Shown: positions 24,226 to 33,230, counted from the stretch's first letter. The stretch is DNA of 64,000 nucleotides from JALYTZ01 sp036559125 (GCA_036559125.1 DATBTT010000053.1:1-64000); one strand, 5' to 3'. Notes: a model not told the origin generated them from the sequence alone. Numbers and translations are program-made.

Positions 24226-25127
24226 CAGCGGTCCGCGCGACGCGCGCGATCGAGCTCTTCGAAATATGCTTCGGAAACGAGGCGCCGCGCGATTCGCAGT
24301 TCGCGGTTCGAGAGAGCGCGGTCGCCACGAAGATCGCCCAGCTCCGTGCGAAACGTACGTGCCGCACCGATGCCGCGCATCCACGCATGCAGCGCGCGTT
24401 GGACTGCGTTGTCTCCGGTCGCGAGCGCCGTTCGCCACTGCGGATGAAGCTTCGCGAGTTGAACCGCCGTGCGCGCCTGCGCTTGCGCCTGGCGGATCAT
24501 CTTCTCGACGCTGCCGCTGCGCGGGCGCGGCTTGTAATGATAGACCAAGGCTTCTTTGTTGAATATCGCTCGCACGCCGCCCGCGCGCAGCCGCAGGCCG
24601 ACGTCGATATCTTCCCATCCGTATTCGGCGAAATGCTCGTTAAAACCGCCGATGGCGCGGATCGTTCGCAACGGCACCGACACGTTTGTCGTCCAAAAAA
24701 AATTGCCGCTGTAGTCTTTGAGACTCCACACCGGAGGCGGCAAGTCGTCGAAAGACTCGACGTTGATGGCCCCGCCGCGAACGATTGCGTGCGGCGACGC
24801 GTCGTGCGAACGAAGATGCTGTTCCACGAAGCTGGGGATCGGCAGCACGTCGTCATCGATAAACACGATACGCTCGCCGGTCGCGCGTGCGATTCCCGCG
24901 TTGCGTCCCTTGGCTAGGCCGGAGTTGACCTGATCGATAACGGTAAACGCGCAGGTGGCGCGCGCCCGAAGCCGCTCGATGACCGATGGCGTAGCATCGG
25001 TCGAACCGTCGTTGACGAGCACGACTTCATACGAGTCGGCGCCGGCCGTCTGCTCGAAACACGCGTCGACGACGCGCTCGAGCAGCGCCGCGCGATTGTA
25101 CGTGCATAGTTGAATCGTCGCCTTCAT
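24225..25127 (-). CDS. family 2 glycosyltransferase
   Basis: 300-aa GT2 enzyme: KATIQLCTYNRAALLERV at the N-terminus, DDD motif FIDDDVLPIPSF, and YGWEDIDVGLRLRAGG acceptor region. A C-terminal helical tail is rich in Arg/Ala. Similar to the other two GT2 enzymes of this operon, particularly the one at 26160, with which it shares the NVSVP and GGF segments; the two may be duplicates with different acceptors. ATGA overlap with the GT9 gene upstream. Confidence 0.88.
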   Translation of the reverse strand: MKATIQLCTYNRAALLERVVDACFEQTAGADSYEVVLVNDGSTDATPSVIERLRARATCAFTVIDQVNSGLAKGRNAGIARATGERIVFIDDDVLPIPSFVEQHLRSHDASPHAIVRGGAINVESFDDLPPPVWSLKDYSGNFFWTTNVSVPLRTIRAIGGFNEHFAEYGWEDIDVGLRLRAGGVRAIFNKEALVYHYKPRPRSGSVEKMIRQAQAQARTAVQLAKLHPQWRTALATGDNAVQRALHAWMRGIGAARTFRTELGDLRGDRALSNRELRIARRLVSEAYFEELDRARRADR

Positions 25128-26155
25128 GGGGCCACCGCAGGCGCGCTCAGCAGCGATTCGACGGCAGTCACGATGCGCGCAACGTCGAGATGCGCGATGC
25201 AGGCGTAGTCGGGGCACGTTTCTTTGCGTTCCCCAGGCCGGCAGGGGAAGCTCGCGCGCACGATCGACGTCCGTTTTCCCAGAGGCGCCCAGCGTTCGGG
25301 CGTGTCGGTTTGAAACGGGAAAATGCCGACCGTCGGAGCGCCGACTGCGGCCGCCACGTGCATCGACCCCGTCGTAATGCCCGCAAAAACCAGCGCGCGT
25401 CGCGCGAGTGCGCCAAATCCACCAATCGAGGTGCGCCCCGCGATCGCGATTGCACCGCCGCCGCGCGCGACGTCGTCGACGATGGCGGTGTCGGCAGCCG
25501 AACCGCTCACCAACACGGGCACCGACAGCCGTTCGCGCAACGCGCCGGCCAACGCCGCCCAACCTTGCGTCGGCCAGATGCCGCGCTCCGAGGCAACCGC
25601 GTTAGCCGGATGCACGATCGCAAACGCGCGCCCGCTAAGGCCGAGCGAAGCCAGCAACGCATCGCATTCGGCGTCATCGGCATGCGTCGGGACGAACGCA
25701 GGGGCCGCGTCGTCGGTATCGCAGCCGAGCGAGCGGGCGTAGTCGAGCAAAATCTGCGACCAGTGCGAGGTAACGTCGCCCGCCTCGCTGCGCACGTCCA
25801 CGCGATGTGTGAAACGATGCGAATACAGACGATGCGATTGTCCGACGCGAATGGGAATGCCGGCGACCTGCGCGATGCTCGCGCTACGCGAAGTCGCCCA
25901 GGTAACGACCGCCGCCTTGTAGCATCCGCGCGCCACGCGCGCGGCGAGGTCGCGCTGCGAGCCGCCCTCGTCGACCAAGATCCGATCGAAGTCGGGCACG
26001 CGCTCCAGTGCCGCCGCGTGGGCAGGCAGCGCCAGCGCGTCGATCGGGTCGAAGCGGGCGCGCAACGCGCGCGCGACGACCGACGCGACCAGAGAATCGC
26101 CGATTCCCCCGCCGGCGCAAAGGATCAACGCGCGCTCGGGCAGGCCTTTATTCAC
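25124..26155 (-). CDS. family 9 glycosyltransferase (heptosyltransferase-like)
   Basis: 343-aa GT9 enzyme: ALILCAGGGIGDSLVASVV at the N-terminus, IVHPANAVASERGIWP in the middle, and the donor-binding FAGITTGSMHVAAAVGAPTVGIF. A Cys-rich C-terminal segment (PCRPGERKETCPDYAC) is common in heptosyltransferase relatives. The GTG start at 26153-26155 lies 4 bp after the preceding stop; a TTG six codons upstream is an alternative. Likely adds a heptose in LPS-core assembly; specificity inferred from the cluster. Confidence 0.85.
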   Translation of the reverse strand: MNKGLPERALILCAGGGIGDSLVASVVARALRARFDPIDALALPAHAAALERVPDFDRILVDEGGSQRDLAARVARGCYKAAVVTWATSRSASIAQVAGIPIRVGQSHRLYSHRFTHRVDVRSEAGDVTSHWSQILLDYARSLGCDTDDAAPAFVPTHADDAECDALLASLGLSGRAFAIVHPANAVASERGIWPTQGWAALAGALRERLSVPVLVSGSAADTAIVDDVARGGGAIAIAGRTSIGGFGALARRALVFAGITTGSMHVAAAVGAPTVGIFPFQTDTPERWAPLGKRTSIVRASFPCRPGERKETCPDYACIAHLDVARIVTAVESLLSAPAVAP

Positions 26156-26159
26156 GATG

Positions 26160-27029
26160 CTACTTCGGCGCAAGCGCGCGGGCGAGCTCCGCGGTATACA
26201 TGCCGTCTAATAATTGGGATCTCGCAAGCGCGCGCACGGCGGGCGGAACGCGCTGGTCGGTTGCGATGCCGGCATAGAACGGCAGCAACGGGGCGAGCGC
26301 CCGCGCGCGAACCAGGTTTGCGGCGTAGGCGCCGGTTGCCGATTTCACGCGCGCCGACGGATTCTTGCGCACGAAGCGAACGGCCATGCGCGCCTTCTCC
26401 ACCGCTTTGCGTAGCTGCAGTTCGAGCGTGTCGTCGTGGGGCGGCTTGATATGCCAGATATACGCGCTCCAGTCGAACTTTGCGCGCATGCCGGCTTCGC
26501 GCAAACGCACCCCCAGTTCGGTGTCTTCCCACCCGTAGAGATTGAATTGCGTGTCGAAGCCGCCGACCGCATCGAGGGCGGCTTTTGGAACCGAGACGTT
26601 GCACGTGCAGAGAAAAGCGCGCGAGAAATTTCCTATCGACGGTTTGGGCCGCTCGCTGTAAGACGCGACATTGAGAATAGGCCCGTTCACGACGAGATTG
26701 CTCGTCGTATGCGCCGCTTCGTGGGCGGCTAGAAAAGCCGGCGGTGCGAAGACGTCGTCGTCGCAAAAGAGCACGACGTGGCCTTGCGCGACGGCGATGC
26801 CGCGATTGCGCGCGGCTGCTCGATTGGGCCGTTCCTCGAAGACGTAGGTTACTTCGAAAGGATACTCGCGCTTGGCTCGTTCGACGATTTGTGGGGTCGG
26901 GTCGGTCGACCCGTTGTCGACGATAACGACTTCGAACGGCGGCGCGCCGATCTGCTTGGAGAACGATTCGAGCGCGCGGTCGAGATACTCCGCGCGGTCT
27001 TTGGTGGCTATGACGACGGATAGACGCAT
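26160..27029 (-). CDS. family 2 glycosyltransferase
   Basis: 289-aa GT2 enzyme: RLSVVIATKDRAEYLDRAL, VDNGSTD, the DDD motif FCDDDVFAPPAF near residue 95, and YGWEDTELGVRLREAG. It starts directly after the stop of the LpxB-like gene without any gap. Like its two relatives it has no obvious transmembrane segment. Probably adds a sugar to the lipid-linked core; donor unknown. Confidence 0.88.
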   Translation of the reverse strand: MRLSVVIATKDRAEYLDRALESFSKQIGAPPFEVVIVDNGSTDPTPQIVERAKREYPFEVTYVFEERPNRAAARNRGIAVAQGHVVLFCDDDVFAPPAFLAAHEAAHTTSNLVVNGPILNVASYSERPKPSIGNFSRAFLCTCNVSVPKAALDAVGGFDTQFNLYGWEDTELGVRLREAGMRAKFDWSAYIWHIKPPHDDTLELQLRKAVEKARMAVRFVRKNPSARVKSATGAYAANLVRARALAPLLPFYAGIATDQRVPPAVRALARSQLLDGMYTAELARALAPK

Positions 27030-28244
27030 TTACGATACTAATTCCACGAGCTCGCGCGCCATACGTTCGGCTGCGCCGACGTGCGCTGTGTACAGGGTCG
27101 AAAGGTCCTTCGCGCTTTGTGCGAGCCAAGCCCCGTCGGCGAGGCGTTCGAGGGCGACGCGCGCGACCCGCCCCGGCGTCAGCGTGCCGTGCAATTCGTG
27201 CACCAGCATTGCGCCGGCGTCGATGTTGGGTTGGGTGTGGTAGACGAATCGGCGGCTCACGCCCACCGCGATCGCGCGCTTGAGCGGTACCCCGATCAGA
27301 GGAATGCGATTGACGTACGTCAACGGCCCGTTGATCGTAATTTCTTCGGGCGCGTTGAGCGGCGTGATCGCGATCATCGGCTTCCCAAGCGCCGCGAGTT
27401 CGATCGTTTTGGTGCCGGGGATCGTCACGACCAAGCGCGCGACCGTTGCCGCGGACAGGGCGTTGCGCAGAATCGGAAAGCGATGCCGTCCGTCGACGCT
27501 AGTGACGAACGCGCGGCCGTCGTCTTCGATCAGACGACCCTTACGCGCCCACACGCGCGGATGCCCTCCGGCCTCGATCGCACGGCCTACCGCGTCGAGC
27601 GAGGTGAACGGCGAAATGCCGAAAGCAATGGGCATTAACGGGTGCTCGCGCTGCATCCACATCGCCGCCGTGAAGAAAAACGGAATGAGATGCTCGACTT
27701 CGTAGCGTCGCGAGCCGGGCATAAACAGAACGCCGTCTCGCGGGGCCCCGGGTTCGATCGGGTTACGCGCTTCGAGCAGCGCCCCGTCGATGGCGAGATT
27801 TCCGATCTTCGCGATGCGGCCGGCCGGCGTTTTCGATCGCAGCAGTTGCTCCACGTTCGCATCGTCGACGGCAAAGACGCGCGCGAACGTACTCGCCAAT
27901 CCGGGCCGCGAAAACTTGTAGCCGGTGGCGATTCCGTGCAACCGCTTGTGCAAGCGGGCGACGTGCATGAGGTCGCCGCCGAGGTACTGCACGATGTCGA
28001 CCGAGCGCGGAAGTCCTGGCACGGTGCGCCCTAGAGCCACTTGCACGTAGGTTTTCGGATCGTAGACGCGCGCGTTCGGAAAGAGCTCGCGCGCCAGAAC
28101 GGCTTCCTTTCCGGTCGCATAGTCGTCGGGAACGCAAAATACGTGAACGTCTGCGTCGGGAACCAACGCGTAGACTCGCCGCAGAAGCGGACGCACCCAG
28201 CCGGCCATTTCGCCCGGTCCGTTACAGGTTATCGCGATGCGCAA
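27030..28244 (-). CDS. lipid-A-disaccharide synthase-related glycosyltransferase (LpxB-like, GT19 family)
   Basis: 404-aa GT-B protein related to LpxB. Features: N-terminal IAITCNGPGEMAGWVRPL, FMPGSRRYEVEHLIPFF corresponding to the LpxB PGSR-E motif, and TIPGTKTIELAALGKPMI corresponding to its donor-binding GTATLEA region. True LpxB condenses UDP-diacyl-GlcN with lipid X; divergent members occur in cyanobacteria and others without assigned roles. No lpxA, lpxC or lpxD is nearby, so lipid A synthesis is possible but not shown. TTG start; 6 bp after rfaE2. Confidence 0.78.
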   Translation of the reverse strand: MRIAITCNGPGEMAGWVRPLLRRVYALVPDADVHVFCVPDDYATGKEAVLARELFPNARVYDPKTYVQVALGRTVPGLPRSVDIVQYLGGDLMHVARLHKRLHGIATGYKFSRPGLASTFARVFAVDDANVEQLLRSKTPAGRIAKIGNLAIDGALLEARNPIEPGAPRDGVLFMPGSRRYEVEHLIPFFFTAAMWMQREHPLMPIAFGISPFTSLDAVGRAIEAGGHPRVWARKGRLIEDDGRAFVTSVDGRHRFPILRNALSAATVARLVVTIPGTKTIELAALGKPMIAITPLNAPEEITINGPLTYVNRIPLIGVPLKRAIAVGVSRRFVYHTQPNIDAGAMLVHELHGTLTPGRVARVALERLADGAWLAQSAKDLSTLYTAHVGAAERMARELVELVS

Positions 28245-28250
28245 GGCAGT

Positions 28251-28745
28251 CTAGCCGTATCGTGAGATGATGCGCGCGATCGTATCGGTGGTCGAAGCAC
28301 CTTCGAGGTGCGGGGCGAGTTTAATGATTCCGCCGCCGGCGATAACGACGTCGCGTTCCGGCAATTCGTCCTCGCGATATTGAGCGCTCTTGACGTGCAC
28401 GTCGGGCTTGATTCGATCGAGCAGAACTTCGGGGGTTCGTTCGCCGAAGCCGACGATCGCATCGACGCTGCGCAGTGCAGCCAACACGCGCGCGCGCTCG
28501 CCGAAGGGGACGATCGGACGCAACTCGCCTTTGATCGCGCGCACCGACGCGTCGGTATTCAGCCCAACCAGCAACGCGTCGCCCTGCGCCCGGGCCCACG
28601 CGAGATAACTCACGTGTCCCGCGTGCAAGACGTCGAAGACGCCGTTGGTGAACACGACGCGCCTTCCGGACGCTCGCTGCTTCTGACGCCATTCGTGCGC
28701 GGCTTCGGCTTCGAGCACGCATCCAAAGAACGTATCAGGATCCAT
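28251..28745 (-). CDS. rfaE2: D-glycero-beta-D-manno-heptose 1-phosphate adenylyltransferase
   Basis: 164-aa nucleotidyltransferase equal to the C-terminal half of HldE. Signature FTNGVFDVLHAGHVSYL (HxGH), then GLNTDASVRAIKGE, RPIVP and FGERTPEVLLDRIKPDVHVK. It activates heptose-1-phosphate with ATP to ADP-heptose for LPS core. In E. coli both HldE activities are fused; here they are separate genes overlapping by 11 bp. ATG at 28743-28745. Confidence 0.93.
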   Translation of the reverse strand: MDPDTFFGCVLEAEAAHEWRQKQRASGRRVVFTNGVFDVLHAGHVSYLAWARAQGDALLVGLNTDASVRAIKGELRPIVPFGERARVLAALRSVDAIVGFGERTPEVLLDRIKPDVHVKSAQYREDELPERDVVIAGGGIIKLAPHLEGASTTDTIARIISRYG

Positions 28746-29721
28746 GCTCGACCAAAGCCGTGATTTCGTCCGCGGACGCAGTAGCCGTGCCAAGTTTTTC
28801 GACGACCGCACCGGCCGCGAAATTCGCTAGTTGCATCGCAAGTTCGATGCGCGCCCCGGCCGCCAGCGCAAGCGTGAGCACGGCGATGACCGTGTCGCCG
28901 GCTCCGCTTACGTCGAACACCTTTCGCGCGACCGACGGAATATGCAGTCGCTCGCCCTTGCGCCCGAAGAGCGCCATTCCCGCGTCGCCGCGCGTTATGA
29001 CGACGTACTCGCATTGCAGAGTCGCGAGCAACGCGGCGCCCGCGCGCTCGAGCGACGCGTCGTCGGAGATCGCTATGCCGCTGGCCAAGGCGGCTTCGTG
29101 CGCGTTGGGCGCTACGCACGTTACGCCGGTAAACAGGCCGAGGTTTTGCGGCTTGGGATCGGCGAGCACGATCGGACAAGCGAGCGCGGCCTCGACGATG
29201 CCGCGCGAAAGCAATCCCTTCGCGTAATCGCTCAACACGATCGCATCGACGTTCGACGCGCGCTCGCGTACCAGTTCGCACAAGCGGTCGCGATCTGCCG
29301 GCGAAAGGTCCGCGGCCGATTCCCAGTCGGCCCGCACGACCTGCTGGTTATGGGCGACGACGCGCGTCTTACGCGTCGTCGGGCGATCGCCCACGGTCAT
29401 TAAGCCGTCGCGCCCGACGCCTTCTTTGTCGAGCAAGTCGCGAACGCTCTGCGCAAACCAATCCGTTCCGACCGACGCGACGAATTCGACGTGCGCGTCG
29501 AGCGCGCGCAAATTGTTCGCGACGTTCCCGGCGCCGCCGAGCGTAAACGAATGATCGGTGACCGCAACCACGGGCACGGGCGCTTCCGGGGAGATGCGCG
29601 TTACGCTTCCCCAAATCCATTCGTCGATCATGACGTCGCCGACGACGAGTATCTTGCGCCCCCGCATGCGCGCGAAGAGCGTGCGCGCGTCGGGCGGAGC
29701 CAGCACGAGCGTATCTGCCAT
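28735..29721 (-). CDS. rfaE1: D-glycero-beta-D-manno-heptose-7-phosphate kinase
   Basis: 328-aa PfkB/ribokinase-family kinase equal to the N-terminal half of HldE. Features: VVGDVMIDEWIWGSVTRISPEAPVPVV, LGGAGNVANNLRAL, the ATP/anion-hole motif DVSGAGDTVIAVL, and KTRVVAHNQQVVRAD. It phosphorylates heptose-7-phosphate at C1 to the bisphosphate. A GmhB phosphatase, required between this step and rfaE2, is not in the window. Confidence 0.93.
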   Translation of the reverse strand: MADTLVLAPPDARTLFARMRGRKILVVGDVMIDEWIWGSVTRISPEAPVPVVAVTDHSFTLGGAGNVANNLRALDAHVEFVASVGTDWFAQSVRDLLDKEGVGRDGLMTVGDRPTTRKTRVVAHNQQVVRADWESAADLSPADRDRLCELVRERASNVDAIVLSDYAKGLLSRGIVEAALACPIVLADPKPQNLGLFTGVTCVAPNAHEAALASGIAISDDASLERAGAALLATLQCEYVVITRGDAGMALFGRKGERLHIPSVARKVFDVSGAGDTVIAVLTLALAAGARIELAMQLANFAAGAVVEKLGTATASADEITALVEHGS

Positions 29722-29724
29722 TAC

Positions 29725-30270
29725 CTAAAACTCAAAAATGATGCGCTGTTCGACCAGATCGCAGATGATGTGGCACATGCGTTGATGCACTTCTTGCACG
29801 ATCGCCGAGTATCCGTCCGGGCCCATCAGCACGAGATCGGCGACATCGGCGACTTTGCCGCCGCCGTTGCCCGTGATCGCGACGGTGGTCGCGTCGCGCT
29901 TCTTGCCTTCTTCGAACGCCAGCACCAAGTTCGCGCTGCCGCCGCTGGTGGTCAGTCCGATCAACACGTCGCCCGCCTGAACGAAGGCTTCGACCTGACG
30001 CCGAAAGACCTGATCGTATCCGAAGTCGTTACCGATGGCGGTCAATGCCGACGTATTGACGCTAAGCGCCTCGCTGTGCAGTCCGGGGCGTTCGCGCAAA
30101 AAGCGGCCGCTGAGTTCGGCCGACATGTGCTGTGCTTCCGCCGCGCTTCCGCCGTTGCCCATCCAAAGAATCTTGTTACCGCGGCGCAACGCCATCACCA
30201 TCGCATCGGCGATCGCCTCGACCTGCGCTTTGTAATGTGGCGCGTCGAAGATGCCGTTGCGATCGGCCAT
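29725..30270 (-). CDS. gmhA: phosphoheptose isomerase
   Basis: 181-aa SIS-domain enzyme converting sedoheptulose-7-phosphate to D-glycero-D-manno-heptose-7-phosphate, the first committed step of ADP-heptose synthesis. Features: ILWMGNGGSAAEAQHMSAEL, LSVNTSALTAIGNDFGYD, GLTTSGGSANLVLAF, and HQRMCHIICDLVEQ with the catalytic His. ATG at 30268-30270; 32 bp downstream of accB and 3 bp upstream of rfaE1. Confidence 0.95.
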   Translation of the reverse strand: MADRNGIFDAPHYKAQVEAIADAMVMALRRGNKILWMGNGGSAAEAQHMSAELSGRFLRERPGLHSEALSVNTSALTAIGNDFGYDQVFRRQVEAFVQAGDVLIGLTTSGGSANLVLAFEEGKKRDATTVAITGNGGGKVADVADLVLMGPDGYSAIVQEVHQRMCHIICDLVEQRIIFEF

Positions 30271-30302
30271 CAACGCCTCGAAGCCGCGTTTCCCCTTGAC
30301 GT

Positions 30303-30755
30303 CTACGGTTCGATCCAAAACATCTCCTGACCGAGCGAGACCAACTCGCCGTTTTCGGGCACGATGCGCGCGACGACGCCCGCGTAGTCGCTCGTGATTT
30401 CGTTGAACAGCTTCATCGCTTCCAAAATGCAAATCACTTGCCCGGATTCGACACGATCGCCGATCTTAACGAACGGTTCGGAATCCGGCGACGACGACCG
30501 GTAGAACACTCCGACCAGCGGGGCCGTTACTTTCTTCACGTTGGGTGAGGCGGCGGATGCGCTGCTCGTGCTCGCCACCGACGCCGCGCTCGAGGCCGCG
30601 GGCGCCGACTGGGAGCTCGAGTTAGCGGAGACGACCATGCTCGGCTCGCGACGAACCAACTCGAAAACCTGTTCGCCGACCTTGACCTTTAGCGCGTCCA
30701 GGTCGTGCTCGTGCATGATGTCCAGAAGTTCTTGTAGGGTCTTGGTTTCGTCCAT
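30303..30755 (-). CDS. accB: biotin carboxyl carrier protein of acetyl-CoA carboxylase
   Basis: 150-aa protein: N-terminal helical region (LQELLDIMHEHDLDALKVKV), an Ala/Ser-rich flexible linker (about 43-70), and a C-terminal biotinyl domain with ICILEAMKLFNEI, where the Lys carries biotin, plus the thumb-like loop SSPDSEPFVKIGD. The usual partner accC (biotin carboxylase) is not adjacent. The start overlaps the hisS stop (TAATG). Confidence 0.95.
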   Translation of the reverse strand: MDETKTLQELLDIMHEHDLDALKVKVGEQVFELVRREPSMVVSANSSSQSAPAASSAASVASTSSASAASPNVKKVTAPLVGVFYRSSSPDSEPFVKIGDRVESGQVICILEAMKLFNEITSDYAGVVARIVPENGELVSLGQEMFWIEP

Positions 30756-32029
30756 TACCGTCCCACTTCAACGAGAGCCGCCGCGACGTCTTTTCCGCTG
30801 CCGAGAGCAACGGTCCGGTCGGTGCGGGCGACGAGGTCGCGCAGCACGATCGTACCCTCGGCCAACTCGTTGGTCCCCAGAATGATCGCATAGCGGGCGT
30901 TGTTACGATCCGCGAGCTTCAGTTGCGCCGCGACTTTGCGATCCGCGTAGTCCATGAATACCGGCGCACCGGTCGCGCGTCGCAGTTCTTCCACCAGCGG
31001 GAACAGCCGCTCGCGGGCTTCCTCGCCAATTGCTATTGCCTGCACGCCCGCGCGCTCCGGAGCGTCCAAGCCTCCTGCAGCTTCCACGATCATAAGGAAG
31101 CGTTCGAGACCCAGTCCGAACCCGACCGACGGAACGTCCGGGCCGCCGAGCGAGCGCACGAGGTGGTCGTAGCGCCCGCCCGCGCACACCGTGCTTTGCG
31201 CCCCGAGCGACCCCGAGATGAACTCGAAAACCGTTCGCGTGTAATAGTCGAGGCCGCGGACGATTCGCGGATTGACGACGAACGGTATCCCGAGCGCGAT
31301 CAAATACGCTTTGACGTCTTCGAAGTGTGCGCGGCAGCCGTCGCAAAGAACCTCTTCGAAGGTGGGAGCGGAATCAACGTACGGCTTGTCTTCGGCAGCC
31401 TTACTGTCGAGCAGCCGCAGCGGGTTGCGCTCCAGCCGCCGCTGCGAATCCTCGGAGAGCGTTTCCAAATGGGGGCGGAAGTGCGCGAACAGCGCCTCGC
31501 GGTATTTCGGCCGGCAGACGTCGTCTCCGATGGAGTTCAGATTGAGCACGACGTCGCTCAGGCGATAGGACTGTAGTAGTTCCCAGGCTAGCGCAATCAC
31601 CTCCACATCGGCCTCGGGACCTTCGTAGCCGATGCACTCGATGCCGAACTGGTGCGATTGGCGGTAGCGGCCCGCCTGCGGGCGCTCGTAGCGAAAGATG
31701 GGACCGAGATAATACAGCCGCTGCGCGCCGGCGGCAAATAGATTGTGCTGCAGCGCCGCGCGCATGACCGGCGCCGTCCACTCGGGACGCAGCGTCATGC
31801 TGCGCTCGCCTTTGTCGAGAAACGTGTACATTTCTTTTTCGACGATGTCGGTCGTCTCCCCGACGCCGCGCACGAATAACTCGGTCGCTTCGAAGATCGG
31901 CGTGCGAATCTCGCCGTAGCCGTAGCGATGGGCGAGGACGTGGATGCGCGATTCGAGCTCCTGCCAGCGGCCGGAGAGCGGCGGAATGAGGTCTTGGGTT
32001 CCGCGCGGCGCGGCGATCTTGGATGCCAT
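30755..32029 (-). CDS. hisS: histidyl-tRNA synthetase
   Basis: 424-aa class II synthetase. APRGTQDLIPP at the N-terminus, motif 2 IFRYERPQAGRYRQSHQFG, the histidine A motif RGLDYYTRTVFE, and motif 3 GFGLGLERFLM, then an anticodon-binding domain. The ATG at 32027-32029 fits the family start; the open frame further upstream is antisense to the permease gene and was discarded. First gene of a probable 13-gene operon that ends after aspS. Confidence 0.97.
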   Translation of the reverse strand: MASKIAAPRGTQDLIPPLSGRWQELESRIHVLAHRYGYGEIRTPIFEATELFVRGVGETTDIVEKEMYTFLDKGERSMTLRPEWTAPVMRAALQHNLFAAGAQRLYYLGPIFRYERPQAGRYRQSHQFGIECIGYEGPEADVEVIALAWELLQSYRLSDVVLNLNSIGDDVCRPKYREALFAHFRPHLETLSEDSQRRLERNPLRLLDSKAAEDKPYVDSAPTFEEVLCDGCRAHFEDVKAYLIALGIPFVVNPRIVRGLDYYTRTVFEFISGSLGAQSTVCAGGRYDHLVRSLGGPDVPSVGFGLGLERFLMIVEAAGGLDAPERAGVQAIAIGEEARERLFPLVEELRRATGAPVFMDYADRKVAAQLKLADRNNARYAIILGTNELAEGTIVLRDLVARTDRTVALGSGKDVAAALVEVGR

Positions 32030-32099
32030 GGCTTGAGCCCTGTTCGCAACGCCGGTGGCTATTCTTGCCGGGCGCCGCGCTCGTCGTGACTGAAACGAC

Positions 32100-33230
32100 G
32101 TGCGGCCGGTACCCGCGTTTGCGGCGATTCTCGTGCTCGCCGCGCTGCCGGCGGCCACGACCCGGGCGGTGCTCGCGAGCGCAGCGAGCACGCTCTTGGA
32201 GAGCATGCCCTTCATTCTTGCCGGCTCCGGACTCATGTGGGCTTGGGGCCGGCGAGGCGCGCGAGCGGTCCCGTACCTCGGATGCGGGTGTGGGGCGGGG
32301 CCGTCGGCGCGTTCGCTTCCGGCGGCCGTCGCGACGTGGATTACGTTCGGCGCGCCCGTCGCAATTGCAAGGGTGATCGCGGCGATGTGCGTGGAGCGCG
32401 CGTTCCGCTCGACACATTGGTGCGCAAGCGCGGAATCTTCGCCGCTGGAGCAACTCGCGACGCTCGCGCCGGTCGCTGCCGCCTCCGCCGCAGTGCTGAC
32501 GTTGACGCGATCGTTTCTGCATCCAGGAGCCATGCCGCACGCCGCAGCGTTCGCGCTCGGTGCGGCAATCGGGACCGGTGCTGCGCCGTGCGCCATCGGC
32601 GCGGTCGGCGTGGCCGCCGCGCTTCGCGGTGCCGCGCCGCTTGCAGCTTGGGGTTTTCTGTGCACCGCAGGGATTGCCGACGTCCGCGCCTTCGCGCACC
32701 GTCACGGCAGCGCCGCCGCGCACGACGGCCTCGCCTATGCGCTCGCTGCGCTGGCGTGCGGTTTCGTCGCCTGGCGCGGCGGCGACGCGCTCGTGCATCC
32801 GCACTTCACGCAGGCACTATGGGTGTGCGCTGCCGCGCTCGCCATTCTCGCGTGGCGCAACCGCAACGCGCGCGCGCCGCGAGCGTGGCTCGCGCCGGCA
32901 ATAATGCTGTGCGGTGCCCTCGCCGGCGCGCCGCTACCTGCATATCACGCGACCGAGACGACGCTCGCGGATGCCTTCGCCGGAGAACGCATCGACTTTA
33001 CCGGCGAACTCACCCGCACGGGCAACGTCGCATCGATCGTGCGCTACGCGATCACGTGTTGCCGCGCGGATGCTATGCCGGTCGTCTTGCGCGTGACCGT
33101 CGCACCGTCGCGCGTGCGCGGCTGGGTGCGCGCTCGTGGCTCGCTCGTCGCTACTCCGGACGGCCTGGAATTACGCGTCGAACGCTTCGACGCGACGGCG
33201 CCGCCGGCCGACCCATTCGTGTATCGCTAG
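32100..33230 (+). CDS. permease with C-terminal DUF1980-like domain (YcgR-YcgQ-type fusion)
   Basis: 376-aa membrane protein. N-terminal two thirds: about eight hydrophobic segments with LLESMPFILAGSGL and YLGCGCGAGPSARSLPAA, resembling the permease family (DUF318/ArsP-like, YcgR) with a conserved Cys-Gly signature. The C-terminal soluble part (about 290-376) contains FTGELTRTG and YAITCCRADAMPVVLRV, which resembles DUF1980 (YcgQ/TIGR03943), normally a separate partner gene. Transport of a metal or similar solute is inferred from these families. GTG start follows a CGTCGT/ACGACG inverted repeat, 70 bp from the divergent hisS. Confidence 0.65.
   Translation: MRPVPAFAAILVLAALPAATTRAVLASAASTLLESMPFILAGSGLMWAWGRRGARAVPYLGCGCGAGPSARSLPAAVATWITFGAPVAIARVIAAMCVERAFRSTHWCASAESSPLEQLATLAPVAAASAAVLTLTRSFLHPGAMPHAAAFALGAAIGTGAAPCAIGAVGVAAALRGAAPLAAWGFLCTAGIADVRAFAHRHGSAAAHDGLAYALAALACGFVAWRGGDALVHPHFTQALWVCAAALAILAWRNRNARAPRAWLAPAIMLCGALAGAPLPAYHATETTLADAFAGERIDFTGELTRTGNVASIVRYAITCCRADAMPVVLRVTVAPSRVRGWVRARGSLVATPDGLELRVERFDATAPPADPFVYR

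Noticed and set aside
30755..32665. Extended hisS frame of 636 codons
   Set aside because: The first 212 residues are antisense to the permease gene and unlike HisRS; the ATG at 32029 fits the family.
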